Shown: positions 33,042-42,822, counted from the first letter of the stretch. The stretch: DNA of 64,000 nucleotides from Candidatus Gastranaerophilales bacterium (GCA_944324915.1 CALUYD010000002.1:124001-188000), one strand, 5' to 3'. The notes: generated from the sequence alone by a model not told the origin. Numbers and translations are program-made.

Positions 33042-34689
33042 ATGCGTTTAGAGGAATATTGGATAATTTATTACCATAGGTAAGTTTTGCGAATTGGGGT
33101 AGATCCATTTTGTCTACTATTGCTTCGATGTAACAAAGTTTATTTTTATGTTCTGTTTGAGCTATTTCTAATGCTTTATCAAATTCTTCATTTGTTTTTG
33201 CTCGACAACTCCAAGATTCTCCATTAAAGACTTCTGTTAATTTTGAATAATTCCAAGATGATATGTTGTTGAATTCATCCATAGGATTTTTGCAAAGAAC
33301 TCTTTCGATTGTGTAGCCTGAGTTATTGATAACAATGATTATTGGTTTTGCATTGTATCTCATCATGGAAGATACTTCTTGAGCTGTTAATTGATGAGAA
33401 CCTTCTCCTGTGATTAATATAACTCTTTTATCTTTTTTAGCAATGCATGCGCCAAAACATGCAGGTGTCGCCCATCCGATTGAACCCCAAAGCACTTGAT
33501 TGTTAAGTTTGATATTTTTGGGTAATTTCATTGGGGCAAAACCAAATTCAACTATACCTGTTTCTGAAAATACAATATCATCTTCTTTTATAAATTCTTG
33601 CAATTTTGAATATATGTAATCTGATTTTAATTCTTTTTCTTCGACATTTGCATCAAGCGGATTTATTTCTTTAGGGAATGTTGAATTGAATACAGGAGCT
33701 ATTTTAGATAGTTCTATCAGAACATCTTTCATAAGTACATTATTGTATTTAATATTTTCAACAACGCAATATGTGCCTTTGATTTCTATCATCGAAGAAG
33801 GGTTATAGCTAAAATCAAATCCGAATGTATTTAAATCGCTATATACTGCACCTATTGAAGCTACACAGTCGGAAGTATTTATATAGTTATAGATTTCTCT
33901 ATTCCATTTTTTACCTAAATATATTCCCATATAGCTTTTTACATCTTCATTTAGTAAACTTTTACCCATAAGCAAGGTTGTACTTGGATAATTAGTTTGA
34001 TTTAAAAAGTCAATAAGTTCTTTTTTTGCTTCAAATCTTTCACATAAAACATCTGCTATCACTGTTGGTTTTTTTGCTTTTTTTAATAAATCCATGATAT
34101 GATTTAGTGCTTTTACAAGATTTTTTTCATCGCTTTTTAATCTTGTGATATTTGGTTCATTTTTTATTTTCATTTCGCAAATATCATCAGGAATTGCAAG
34201 ATATACAGGTTTTTTATAGTTTATTAAATCTGATATAACTCTATCTATTTCTTCTTTTGCATTTTCTTTAGTTAAGTATGCTGTTGTTTGTGTAACATTT
34301 GAGTACGCATCTTTAAAAGCATAATAATTAGGTTCTGCAAAGTTATGGTGTAAAATATCGTTGTTTGCTATATTTTTTGTTGCTGGAACTCCCACAATTT
34401 TTATAACAGGAACATATTCAGCAAAACTTCCTGCAATAGCATTTATTGCTGATAGTTCACCTACGCCGTATGTGGTTACTATCGCGCCATAGCCTTTTTC
34501 TCTTGCGTAGCCGTCCGCAGCATAACCTGCATTTAGTTCATTAGTACAACCTATCCAATTTGTGTTGTTATTTTTTTCTATTGCTTCAACTATATTAAAA
34601 TTGAAATCTCCGGGTAATCCAAAAAAATCGTTAATACCAAGTTTTTCTAACTGCTCGATTAAATAATCGACGAGTGTAATTTCTGACAA
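33040..34689 (-). CDS. thiamine-diphosphate-dependent 2-keto-acid decarboxylase (pyruvate/indolepyruvate decarboxylase family)
   Basis: A 549-residue ThDP enzyme that decarboxylates a 2-keto acid to an aldehyde. It has FFGLPGDFNF, the catalytic Glu in CTNELNAGYAADGYAR (~residue 50), the twin-His motif ILHHNFAEPNY typical of pyruvate and indolepyruvate decarboxylases, and the ThDP/metal motif GEGSHQLTAQEVSSMMR...NNSGYTIE. The start is TTG with AAGGAG 7 nt upstream. Substrate (pyruvate, branched-chain or aromatic keto acid) cannot be decided. No alcohol dehydrogenase is adjacent. Confidence 0.88.
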   Translation of the reverse strand: MSEITLVDYLIEQLEKLGINDFFGLPGDFNFNIVEAIEKNNNTNWIGCTNELNAGYAADGYAREKGYGAIVTTYGVGELSAINAIAGSFAEYVPVIKIVGVPATKNIANNDILHHNFAEPNYYAFKDAYSNVTQTTAYLTKENAKEEIDRVISDLINYKKPVYLAIPDDICEMKIKNEPNITRLKSDEKNLVKALNHIMDLLKKAKKPTVIADVLCERFEAKKELIDFLNQTNYPSTTLLMGKSLLNEDVKSYMGIYLGKKWNREIYNYINTSDCVASIGAVYSDLNTFGFDFSYNPSSMIEIKGTYCVVENIKYNNVLMKDVLIELSKIAPVFNSTFPKEINPLDANVEEKELKSDYIYSKLQEFIKEDDIVFSETGIVEFGFAPMKLPKNIKLNNQVLWGSIGWATPACFGACIAKKDKRVILITGEGSHQLTAQEVSSMMRYNAKPIIIVINNSGYTIERVLCKNPMDEFNNISSWNYSKLTEVFNGESWSCRAKTNEEFDKALEIAQTEHKNKLCYIEAIVDKMDLPQFAKLTYGNKLSNIPLNA

Positions 34690-34921
34690 TTTTATTCTCC
34701 TTTTTTTGTTATTGCTTCGTTTTTATTATAAATATTTAAATAAAAAACTACAAAAATAGCATATTTTAGGGTGATTTTAACAATATATTAATTTAATAAA
34801 AAAAGATTTATTTTTCAAATTTTTTTTTAAAAAAAAGCCAAAATTACATTATTTTTTTTAAAAAAATATAAAAAATACTGTATTTTTAAAAATAATTCTG
34901 TAAAAAAATTCGTCTTTACAA
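34690..34921. other. AT-rich intergenic island with long T/A tracts
   Basis: No gene is visible. It contains T9A8-like and T8A7-like junctions (near 34820 and 34850), similar in style to 30761-30996. It probably includes promoter elements for the decarboxylase gene and 3' sequence of the YidC-phosphatase gene. Confidence 0.4.
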
Positions 34922-37495
34922 TTATTTATATTTTATAACATCGCTAAATTTTAAATTTATTCGCCAATTGTCTTTGTTGTATGGATTTTTATTTACATAG
35001 CTAAAATTATCTTTTTTATTTAAGATTTTTGTTTTATTTAAATAATAAACAGGTTGCCATTTTGTATCTGTTTTAATTATTACCCCGTTTTCTTTTTCTT
35101 TATTTGAAAGAGTTTTTTTAGAAAATGGATTTGTAGGATTTTTGATAATATTTTTTGTTGCAATCATTGGAGTATCAGCGTTTGTCATAAAATCTTGAGA
35201 TATTTTTATTTTATTATTTTGATTAAAATCTTTGACTAATAAAAGCGCATTATATGGCATAAAGTTTTCCATCTCAAAATTTGTTAAATATGGATTTTGC
35301 AAGCCATATCCTATACCATGGTCTGAAACTATTATTATTCTTGTATTATCGTATACGTTATTTTCTTTTAAATAATCAAGATAATTGCCAATGAGTTTTA
35401 AAAAAGCAGTATTTGTGTGGTAATGTTTCATTGACCAAGAGTTTATTCTTTCGTCAATTTTTGGTTTGTAGTTTGTATCATGAAAATTTGATAAGTCATA
35501 ATTAGGATATTTTAAATATGACGGATTATGAGTGAGTGAGCTATTAAAAACAATAAAATTATTATTTTTTGAAGAAAAATCAGTTATATCTGATAAATAA
35601 TATAATTCAGAATATGCTTGAATAAATTCTTCAGAATAATAATTATGAACATTATTGTTAGGGTTGTGATATAGTCCATTATCATATAATTCTTCTCTAA
35701 AATTAATTGGAAGAATAGAAAGCAAACTATAAAAAATTAGATTTCTTTTTGATATTTTTCCATTTGCAAAATTTACTTTATCTTTTAATTTATTGCTTAT
35801 TGCTTGCGGAATATTAAAATTTTTAATATTAAATTCATCATATAGTGCGCTTTGAGCTAAAATATCAATTTCTCTTTGAACTACGCCGCCCCATGTTTCG
35901 CTTTCCCAACCTTCATTAATAGGGTTTATTACAGTTGAACTCCATTTATTCAAACTAAAAATTGCAGGTAGCATTGTTATCGCTTGCGAGAATTTTTTTT
36001 CAAATACTAAATTTGTTTCATTCATATTTATAGGCGTATATTCATATCCGCCCAAAATAGCAGGATAGCCAAGAAGTGTATATTGTGCATAAGAAAGAGT
36101 GTTAGGATAATACGTAAAACCACTGAATTGTTCATATAATTTAGGTTGTTCGCTAAAAATTATTGGTAAATACGATGAAATTGCTCTATCTGCAAAAATA
36201 ACGAGAACATTTTTCTTTGTTTTGCTTAATTTTATGTATTTTTCAAGTTTTTCTTGAGGATTTTCAGTTGTTTTTTGGTATTGATTTAATTTTGTTGAGA
36301 TTTTAGCGATATTAACTGATGAAATAATAAAACAAGTGCTTAATATGGAGATTATAATTAAATATATTGGTTTAAATTTTTGTTTTAAAAAGGCTTTTAT
36401 TGTAAAAAATGCTATTAATAAAATTACAATTAAACAAATGAAAAGATAAATTTTATTATATGCGCAAAAATCAATCCTTGCGCTATTAAAGACAAATGTA
36501 TTGGTTAAAATTGAATTTGGCAATCTAAAAGCGCTTAGATTAAATAATGAAATAAACAAAAATAAAGTTAAAAATAAAGTTAGGAATTTTTTTATCTTGG
36601 CACAAGAAAAATAATAAATCGTGCCTCCCAAGAAAAAGAAAAAACCAAAATAAACGGATATTGAATAAAATAAAATTTCTTTTGGTGTAGCGTCATAAAA
36701 TATAAATTCATAAGGCGAAGACGCTAAGATATTAGATGGAATATAAAAACCTAATAATATCCATAATGTTGCTAAATTTATGAAAAACAACTTTTTGTAG
36801 TTATCTTTTTGTTTTGTACTTTTTTCATCTTCTAAATTGATAAATTTTAAAATTATATTTTTAATTAATGAAAAAATATTATTAAAAATCCAATATATTA
36901 CAAGTGCTGAAGGTGAATTATAAAGCAATATCAAAAATACAAAAGCAATGACTGTAATATTTATTTTTTCTTTTTTATTGTTTGCATAAATTAAACCAGC
37001 TATAAGATTAATTATTGTCATTAAAATAGGCAGAAGATTTATTTTTAGGTTACCTATAATTAAAAGATTATCAGGTTTTAAAAGATTATTTATAAAAAGA
37101 CAATGTGCATTGTTTAAAATTTCAAGATTGCTAAAAAATGCGTAAGCTCCAATAAAAATAGGCACTTGAAGCAATAAATTCAATGATGTTTTAAGAGCCA
37201 TTAAAGGATTATAGTTATTTTGTCTATAATATGTTTGCAAAAGAAAAAATCTCTCATCCCCTTTAAAATTTTTCTTAATTGAGTTAACTCTTTTGGATAA
37301 TTTTTTTTGAATTTTTTCTTCTTCTTTTTGTATTTTTTGCGCTTTTAGCTGAAGCGGTAAACAAATCAGACAAACAATTAAACTAATAAGAAATATTGTA
37401 AGAATAATATTTTGATTGAATTTATATATGTTATCAAATAAAAATTCAAAAATTAAACACAAAGGACTGATAAAAATATTAAATATGAATTCCAT
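34922..37495 (-). CDS. fusion of YidC/Oxa1-like insertase domain with alkaline-phosphatase/LTA-synthase-type domain
   Basis: An 857-residue polytopic membrane protein. Residues ~1-220 match the YidC/Oxa1 core: a helix followed by LICLPLQLKAQKIQKEEEK, LLQTYYRQNNYNPLMALK, LLLQVPIFIGAYAFFSNL, then PSALVIYWIFNNIFSL. Residues ~235-415 hold about five more membrane helices. Residues ~429-800 form an extracytoplasmic sulfatase/phosphoglycerol-transferase-like domain with NVLVIFADR (Asp436), candidate nucleophile Thr473 in SYAQYTLLGYPAILGG, and the metal motif VSDHGIGYG (Asp725-His726). It overlaps the TagB-like gene by 17 bp; AAGGAG lies 7 nt before the ATG. Transfer of a phospho-alcohol to a lipid-linked or nascent substrate is inferred. 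Confidence 0.85.
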   Translation of the reverse strand: MEFIFNIFISPLCLIFEFLFDNIYKFNQNIILTIFLISLIVCLICLPLQLKAQKIQKEEEKIQKKLSKRVNSIKKNFKGDERFFLLQTYYRQNNYNPLMALKTSLNLLLQVPIFIGAYAFFSNLEILNNAHCLFINNLLKPDNLLIIGNLKINLLPILMTIINLIAGLIYANNKKEKINITVIAFVFLILLYNSPSALVIYWIFNNIFSLIKNIILKFINLEDEKSTKQKDNYKKLFFINLATLWILLGFYIPSNILASSPYEFIFYDATPKEILFYSISVYFGFFFFLGGTIYYFSCAKIKKFLTLFLTLFLFISLFNLSAFRLPNSILTNTFVFNSARIDFCAYNKIYLFICLIVILLIAFFTIKAFLKQKFKPIYLIIISILSTCFIISSVNIAKISTKLNQYQKTTENPQEKLEKYIKLSKTKKNVLVIFADRAISSYLPIIFSEQPKLYEQFSGFTYYPNTLSYAQYTLLGYPAILGGYEYTPINMNETNLVFEKKFSQAITMLPAIFSLNKWSSTVINPINEGWESETWGGVVQREIDILAQSALYDEFNIKNFNIPQAISNKLKDKVNFANGKISKRNLIFYSLLSILPINFREELYDNGLYHNPNNNVHNYYSEEFIQAYSELYYLSDITDFSSKNNNFIVFNSSLTHNPSYLKYPNYDLSNFHDTNYKPKIDERINSWSMKHYHTNTAFLKLIGNYLDYLKENNVYDNTRIIIVSDHGIGYGLQNPYLTNFEMENFMPYNALLLVKDFNQNNKIKISQDFMTNADTPMIATKNIIKNPTNPFSKKTLSNKEKENGVIIKTDTKWQPVYYLNKTKILNKKDNFSYVNKNPYNKDNWRINLKFSDVIKYK

Positions 37496-38783
37496 TATTT
37501 AGCTCCTTTTGTGTTTCAATTAAAAAATCAACAACATTTTTTGCGGAATTACCTTTTTCTTCCCAAGCGTAATTTGATGCATTTATGATATTTTTTTCAT
37601 AGTTTGGATTGTTTTTCATTTCTTCAATTATATTTTTTAGATTTTCAATATCGCCATTTTGAGGTTTTAATTCTTTTCCTATTTCGTCTAAAATTTTATA
37701 TCTCCAAGCTGTTTCATCTAAATCAGAGCAATCCAAAGTATCAAAAATAATATCAGTTTTAAGATATAAAAAGGGTTTATTGAATAAAAACGCATAATCC
37801 ATCATAATGCAGGAAAAATCGCTAATTAAAATATCTGCTCTTGATAAAGATTTTAAATTATCACTATCAAAATCCCAGCTTATATTTTTAGAATTTTTTG
37901 TTGATGTAATTAAATCATCTATTAATTTTTTATCAACTCTCAATGATTGTGGGTGTGGTCTAATTATTATTTCATATTCGGTATTTTTAAAATCCTCTAA
38001 AATTGATTTTCCAAATTTATTTAATAAGCTAAAGCGTCCCCAGCTTGGAGCTATTAGAATTGTAAATTTATCATTTTTTGGTTTTGTTTTAATTTCATTA
38101 AGCCTTTTTTTGTTGTAGTCCATATATGTACTTCCTACAACAGCAAGTTTTTTAGAAGGTAGTTTTCTCTTTTTTTCTATTTCTCTAATTAAAGGAATTT
38201 GAAATTTTGCATCACATAAAACAGAATCAAAATAATCAAGCGCAAAAAGTCTGTAATTCATTGAAAAGCTGATTGAATGAAAAATATGGCAATAATGTTT
38301 TGTGTTTTTAGAGCGTTTTAATTGAAATACATCAAGATGAGGTGTAGTTAAAAGACAAATATCAGCATTTAAAAAAGCAAGTTTAAAATATGCAGTATTG
38401 TTTTTTCCTATGTATTCGCTTTTTATGTAGTTATAATTTTTGCTAAACACAGGGTCATTTTTAGATGAAGTATAGTAAGTTAAATTTATTTTTCTTTTTT
38501 CAAATTCATCTAATATGGGTTTAAAAACGCAAAAATATTGGTTTCCCTCACTATATATTACAAAATTATGTTTTTTTGTTGATAATGATTTAGAAAAAAA
38601 TCTTGTTTTTATTTTTAAAATTAATGAGTTGAATACAAAAAATATACTTGTTATAGAACACAATAAGAGCGAAAATAACATAGCGCCTGTATTTGGGTCA
38701 ATATATGCAAAAGCAGGTAATGTTGTCGATATACAACATAATAATAGAATAATTATCAATTTATTTTTTGATTTATAATTCAA
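37479..38783 (-). CDS. TagB/TagF-like CDP-alcohol phosphotransferase with N-terminal membrane module
   Basis: About 434 residues. The N-terminus is hydrophobic and contains [14 protein letters not shown], the YIDPGTG-like motif seen in some envelope glycan proteins, plus a second transmembrane helix. The remainder resembles CDP-glycerol glycerophosphotransferases: [42 protein letters not shown] and the C-terminal [24 protein letters not shown]. The frame is open to TTG 38807, but TTG 38783 has AAGG 5 nt upstream. It overlaps recR upstream and the fusion gene downstream, so the two form a coupled pair. The CDP-alcohol is not known. Confidence 0.82.
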   Translation of the reverse strand: MNYKSKNKLIIILLLCCISTTLPAFAYIDPNTGAMLFSLLLCSITSIFFVFNSLILKIKTRFFSKSLSTKKHNFVIYSEGNQYFCVFKPILDEFEKRKINLTYYTSSKNDPVFSKNYNYIKSEYIGKNNTAYFKLAFLNADICLLTTPHLDVFQLKRSKNTKHYCHIFHSISFSMNYRLFALDYFDSVLCDAKFQIPLIREIEKKRKLPSKKLAVVGSTYMDYNKKRLNEIKTKPKNDKFTILIAPSWGRFSLLNKFGKSILEDFKNTEYEIIIRPHPQSLRVDKKLIDDLITSTKNSKNISWDFDSDNLKSLSRADILISDFSCIMMDYAFLFNKPFLYLKTDIIFDTLDCSDLDETAWRYKILDEIGKELKPQNGDIENLKNIIEEMKNNPNYEKNIINASNYAWEEKGNSAKNVVDFLIETQKELNNGIHI

Positions 38784-39369
38784 CTCTACCTTCAAGAGCC
38801 TTTGCAAGAGTCATTTCATCAGCATATTCAAGCTCTGTTCCCATTGGTAAACCAAATGCTATTCTTGAAATTTTAATATTAAAAGGTTTTAGAAGTTTTC
38901 CTAAATATAGGCTCGTTGCTTCCCCTTCAACAGAAGGGTTTAGCGCTAGGATTATTTCTTTAATATCATTTTGATTAACTCGATATAAAAGCTCTTTTAT
39001 TCTTATATCATCAGGTCCAATGCCATCAATTGGCGAAATTAAGCCTTGTAAGACATGATATAATCCATGGAATTCATTTGTTTTTTCAATTGCCATTAGG
39101 TCTTTAGTTTCGCCTACTACGCAAATGACGCTTTTATTTCTTGTTATATCTGAACATATTTCACATGGGTCATTGCATGACATATTAAAGCAAGTTTTGC
39201 AATATGAAATTTTTGTTTTTGCTTCAATCAATGCATTTGCAAAATTTTGAACTTCGCTTTCATTCATTTTTACAATATGCAAAGCTAACCTCATGGCGGT
39301 TTTTGGACCTATTGAGGGTAGCTTTTGAAAATATTCAATCAATTTTGCTAATGGTTTAGTGTATTCCAT
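38773..39369 (-). CDS. recR: recombination mediator RecR
   Basis: A 198-residue protein: helix-hairpin-helix [16 protein letters not shown], zinc finger CKTC...CNDPCEIC (near 57-72), Toprim motif [14 protein letters not shown] and the C-terminal [16 protein letters not shown]. It works with RecFO at gapped DNA. It follows ybaB by 5 nt with no clear ribosome-binding site, so translational coupling is likely. Confidence 0.96.
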   Translation of the reverse strand: MEYTKPLAKLIEYFQKLPSIGPKTAMRLALHIVKMNESEVQNFANALIEAKTKISYCKTCFNMSCNDPCEICSDITRNKSVICVVGETKDLMAIEKTNEFHGLYHVLQGLISPIDGIGPDDIRIKELLYRVNQNDIKEIILALNPSVEGEATSLYLGKLLKPFNIKISRIAFGLPMGTELEYADEMTLAKALEGRVEL

Positions 39370-39374
39370 TTTTA

Positions 39375-39710
39375 TTAAAATAGCCCGGGGATTGAGATTC
39401 CACCTGTAATTGATTTCATTTTAGCTTCCATTTGTTCGTTTGCTTTTTTGGTAGCGTCTGAAAGCGCTTGGTTTAATAAATCTTCAAGCATTTCAACAGT
39501 ATCAGAATCAACTGATTCAGGATTTTGCGGATTGATTGCTTCAGGTTTTAGTTTAATTGATTTAAATTTACCTTGACCGTTTAGCGTTGCAACAACTGCA
39601 CCGTTTCCTACTGTTGATATAATTTCTGCTTGTTCAAGCTCATTTTGTGTTTCTTTGAATTTTTTTTGCATTTTTTGAGCTTGTTGCATTACTTGCATCA
39701 TATTCATCAT
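39375..39710 (-). CDS. nucleoid-associated protein of the YbaB/EbfC family
   Basis: A 111-residue DNA-binding protein: Met/Gln-rich N-terminal helix ([17 protein letters not shown]), then [31 protein letters not shown] and a C-terminal helix ending [11 protein letters not shown], all typical of the family. The ybaB-recR order is widely conserved. GAGGAG is the ribosome-binding site. Confidence 0.95.
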   Translation of the reverse strand: MMNMMQVMQQAQKMQKKFKETQNELEQAEIISTVGNGAVVATLNGQGKFKSIKLKPEAINPQNPESVDSDTVEMLEDLLNQALSDATKKANEQMEAKMKSITGGISIPGLF

Positions 39711-39752
39711 AATTTATTTTCTCCTCAAGTCATTAAATATATTACTATTATA

Positions 39753-39761
39753 TGATATTAT
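39753..39761 (+). promoter_or_regulatory. extended -10 TGA-TATTAT
   Basis: It ends 8 nt before the ATG at 39770, giving a leaderless or nearly leaderless transcript. The in-frame ATG at 39752 overlaps the promoter and is not a plausible start. Confidence 0.5.
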
Positions 39762-39769
39762 ATTTTTAT

Positions 39770-40555
39770 ATGCAAACTATAACTTATCTAGATGAATGTT
39801 TTAATAAAGGTAAATTATCAAGATGGCCCGATAATGTTATGCCATTGAAAGTTTTTATCGGCAAATTTAATTGGTATAAATCAAAAGGTTCAAATGATGA
39901 ATATAAATATACTCAAATGATTATTGACGGTTTTAATCTTTGGGAAAAATTATCAGGTGGACTTGTTGCTTTTGAAAGAACAGAAAATCTGTATGAATCA
40001 AATATAAACATCGATTGGAAAAGAGTAGATAGAAAATCTCTAGGCTCTTGTACATTTAATTTTGATAAATTGGGAAGATATTATTCAGCCGAGCTTTCAA
40101 TTGGTTTATCTGATGGAATTTTACATCATCAATATATGGATGAAAATGAAGTATTTCATACAATCGTTCATGAAATTGGTCATTCGGTAGGGTTGGGGCA
40201 TTCTAAAACTAAGGGCGATATTATGTATGTACCCCATGAATATGGTGTTACAAATATTTCTCAAAACGATTTAACAACTCTAAAATGGCTTTATAAATTG
40301 CCTGTTGGAAAAACTAAAGAAGAAATTTTATCAATGTATTCATCATATAGAGCTCATTGTATTGATGATTTAGTTCAAAAGATTTTAGCTGAAGGCTATA
40401 AATCAGATTTTGAAAAAACAAAGGAATCTATTGAGCGCAACATTGTTCAAAAAGATTTGCTTGAAGAAAATCAAAATATTGGCGATTTAAAGAAATATTT
40501 AATGCAATTAAATAATCTAAAAATTAATATAAATAAACCTAAAAAGCTAGATTAA
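39770..40555 (+). CDS. matrixin-like zinc metalloprotease, no signal peptide
   Basis: A 261-residue protein with the metzincin motif HEIGHSVGLGH (near residue 135) and a downstream Met-turn-like GDIMYVPHEYG, the hallmarks of M10 matrixin-type proteases. The N-terminal section (WPDNVMPLKVFIG...DGFNLWEKLSGGLVAFE) is the usual matrixin catalytic-domain start. No signal peptide or prodomain cysteine switch is visible. The C-terminal ~90 residues are charged and helical. It could act inside the cell or leave by a non-Sec route; a non-proteolytic homologue cannot be excluded. It is convergent with the ROK kinase (9-bp overlap). Confidence 0.78.
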   Translation: MQTITYLDECFNKGKLSRWPDNVMPLKVFIGKFNWYKSKGSNDEYKYTQMIIDGFNLWEKLSGGLVAFERTENLYESNINIDWKRVDRKSLGSCTFNFDKLGRYYSAELSIGLSDGILHHQYMDENEVFHTIVHEIGHSVGLGHSKTKGDIMYVPHEYGVTNISQNDLTTLKWLYKLPVGKTKEEILSMYSSYRAHCIDDLVQKILAEGYKSDFEKTKESIERNIVQKDLLEENQNIGDLKKYLMQLNNLKININKPKKLD

Positions 40556-41419
40556 TTCACTAGCTAATAATACTGCACCAATCATACCGGCATAATTTCC
40601 CGCTTTAGCATGATAGATTTTAGTTGGTGTTGTAACTATATTTTCATTTACAAATTTTTCAATTGTTTCTGTATTAACAAATTTTTCCATAGAGCCTGAT
40701 AAAACAAAGCAATCGGCATCAAAAATATTATTTAATCCCAAAACTCCTAATGCAATATCATTCTGCCAAGTTTCAAGAGCTAAAATTGCTTTTTTATCCC
40801 CTTTTGAGGCTTTTTCTACTATATCATAAGTTGTTATATTGTCATCTTCAAATATTTCAGCCCCTGTTAATCTTAAACCGTTTCCGCTTGCATAGGCTTC
40901 AAAACAATCCCAAGTTCCACATGTACATTTGCGCTCTTTTTTTCTTGACATCATAAAGTGCATTTCGCCTGCGGCACCGGATTTTCCTTTTAATAATTTT
41001 CCGTTTATTATTATTCCTCCGCCAACCCCTGTTCCTAATGTCAGCATAATTGAGTTTTTGCAATTTATTGAAGCACCTATTTTATATTCTGCCCAAGCTG
41101 CGCAATTTGCGTCATTTTCAATGAATACTTTTTTTGTGCTTAAACTTTGAAAATCTATATCTTTATAGCCATTAGCTAAATTAGCGGTTGAGCCTATAAC
41201 TCCTGTATTTTCGTTGTTTACTGCGCCTGCTGTTGCAATTGCTGTAAAATCAATTTCATTTTCATATTTTGAAATTATATTTTTTAATAAAGCAACTATT
41301 TCATCTTTTGTTTTTGGTGTTGAGGTTTTTTCTATTTCATTAATAATTTCACCTTGAAAATTAATTAACGCCCAAGAAATTTTTGTTCCGCCAATATCAA
41401 TACCTAATGCTTTATTCAT
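40547..41419 (-). CDS. ROK-family sugar kinase (amino-sugar kinase)
   Basis: A 290-residue kinase: phosphate-1 motif GIDIGGTKISWALIN, FIENDANCAAWAE, LTLGTGVGGGIIINGKLLKG and the ROK zinc site CTCGTWDCFEAYASG. Its start overlaps the nanE-like gene by 8 bp and has GAAGGA, so the two are an operon. N-acetylmannosamine or N-acetylglucosamine kinase activity is inferred from that neighbour. Confidence 0.9.
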   Translation of the reverse strand: MNKALGIDIGGTKISWALINFQGEIINEIEKTSTPKTKDEIVALLKNIISKYENEIDFTAIATAGAVNNENTGVIGSTANLANGYKDIDFQSLSTKKVFIENDANCAAWAEYKIGASINCKNSIMLTLGTGVGGGIIINGKLLKGKSGAAGEMHFMMSRKKERKCTCGTWDCFEAYASGNGLRLTGAEIFEDDNITTYDIVEKASKGDKKAILALETWQNDIALGVLGLNNIFDADCFVLSGSMEKFVNTETIEKFVNENIVTTPTKIYHAKAGNYAGMIGAVLLASELI

Positions 41420-42110
41420 TTATTTTTCCTTCGTTTAATCTTTTTAATATTAATTGTGGTCTTGTAATGGCTGAACCCACTACAACAGCGTCTGCTCCGG
41501 ATTTAAAAGCGTTTGTTATATCTTGTTTTTCCCAGATTTTACCTTCTAAAATAGTAAAAATATCAAGATTTTCTTTTATTTTTTTAACTAATTCAAAATC
41601 GGGGCAATCAGGATTATTTTGTGTTTCTTCAGTGTATCCGCTTAAAGTTGTGGATACAATATCAAAACCTAAATTATAAGCGTTTTGTGCTTCTTTAAAT
41701 GTTGCAATATCTGCCATTGCGATTTTATTTTTGCTTTTGATGTATCTAACTAAATCTTCTAATTTTTCGTCATTCGGACGCTTTCTTAGTGTTCCATCAA
41801 GCGCTACTATATCAGCTCCTGCTTCAATTACTTTTTTGCAATCTTCAAGGGTTGGCGTGATATAAACTAATTCTTTATAATTTGCAGGAATTTTTTTTGG
41901 TTTTGTAATTCCTATTACTATTGTATTTGGAAACATTTTTTTAATGTTTTCAATATCTCTTTTTCCAGCCAATCTTACTGCCTTAGCTTTTGCATAATCG
42001 ATGACACTTTTTGCCATAGCGTTTATACAAATTTCATCATATAAAGGTTCATCCGGCATTGCTTGAATTGAAACAATTATTTCATTTTTTAATGTTTTTA
42101 AAATATCCAT
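41412..42110 (-). CDS. nanE: N-acetylmannosamine-6-phosphate 2-epimerase
   Basis: A 232-residue TIM-barrel protein converting ManNAc-6-P to GlcNAc-6-P. The family motifs are IIVSIQAMPDEPL, AKAVRLAGKRDIENIK, YITPTLEDCKKVIEAGADIVALDGT, MADIATFKEAQNA and GADAVVVGSAITRP. GlcNAc-6-P would then go to the NagA-like enzyme at 2.9 kb. The ATG follows TAAAAT by 6 nt without a Shine-Dalgarno. No sialic-acid lyase lies in the window. Confidence 0.88.
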   Translation of the reverse strand: MDILKTLKNEIIVSIQAMPDEPLYDEICINAMAKSVIDYAKAKAVRLAGKRDIENIKKMFPNTIVIGITKPKKIPANYKELVYITPTLEDCKKVIEAGADIVALDGTLRKRPNDEKLEDLVRYIKSKNKIAMADIATFKEAQNAYNLGFDIVSTTLSGYTEETQNNPDCPDFELVKKIKENLDIFTILEGKIWEKQDITNAFKSGADAVVVGSAITRPQLILKRLNEGKINE

Positions 42111-42116
42111 AAGTTA

Positions 42117-42122
42117 ATTTTA
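42117..42122 (-). promoter_or_regulatory. -10 TAAAAT, leaderless nanE promoter
   Basis: It ends 6 nt (TAACTT) before the nanE ATG; the same TAACTT-ATG context occurs at the phosphohexomutase gene. Confidence 0.5.
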
Positions 42123-42239
42123 CAACTTTTGTTTTGTTTTGCAAAATTATAAATCATTCTTTTAAAACCATACTGATATATGATTTATTTTATTTAAAAT
42201 TCGAGAATAATAATTTTAACTTAGGGAGTTAGATTTATT

Positions 42240-42764
42240 ATGTTCGATTGCGAAAATTCATCAGTTATTTGTATTGATATACAAGAAAAATTAGTAAATA
42301 TGGTATCAAATTCTGATATTATTGCTCAAAACACTACAAAATTAATGAAAGCAGCTAATATCTTAAATGTTGATACGATAATTACAGAACAATATCCTAA
42401 AGGATTAGGCTCTACAATTAATTCTATAAAAGAAATTGCTGATTTTAAAACGATTGAAAAAACAACATTTTCTGCATTTAGAACACCCGAATTTCATTTT
42501 GACTTAAAGAAAAATATTATTATATTTGGCATTGAAACACATATTTGCGTTTATCAAACAGTTTTAGATTTGCTTGATGAAGGGCATAATGTCTATGTCG
42601 TAGCTGATTGTTGCGCTTCAAGGGCTCAATTAAATTATGAAACATCGCTTGAACTTATGCGACAAATGGGCGCTAAAATTACTAGCTTAGAAATGGTTTT
42701 ATTCGAGTTTTTAAAAAGCTCAAAACATCCTAATTTTAAAGAAATTCAATCTTTAATTAAATAG
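42240..42764 (+). CDS. isochorismatase-family cysteine hydrolase
   Basis: A 174-residue protein with a complete triad pattern: Asp in VICIDIQEKL (~residue 14), Lys in TIEKTTFSAF (~75) and Cys in GIETHICVYQTVLDLL (~102, preceded by the family cis-peptide region). It resembles the YcaC-like small hydrolase subgroup, whose substrates are mostly unknown. AGGGAG lies 12 nt upstream of the ATG. Confidence 0.9.
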   Translation: MFDCENSSVICIDIQEKLVNMVSNSDIIAQNTTKLMKAANILNVDTIITEQYPKGLGSTINSIKEIADFKTIEKTTFSAFRTPEFHFDLKKNIIIFGIETHICVYQTVLDLLDEGHNVYVVADCCASRAQLNYETSLELMRQMGAKITSLEMVLFEFLKSSKHPNFKEIQSLIK

Positions 42765-42780
42765 TCACAATTCACCAATA

Positions 42781-42804
42781 CCTTGATTTATATCAAGGTT
42801 TTAT
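42781..42804 (+). terminator. Rho-independent terminator
   Basis: CCTTGAT-TTAT-ATCAAGG stem followed by TTTTATTT. Confidence 0.75.
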
Positions 42805-42822
42805 TTATAAAAGAGGTTTTTT

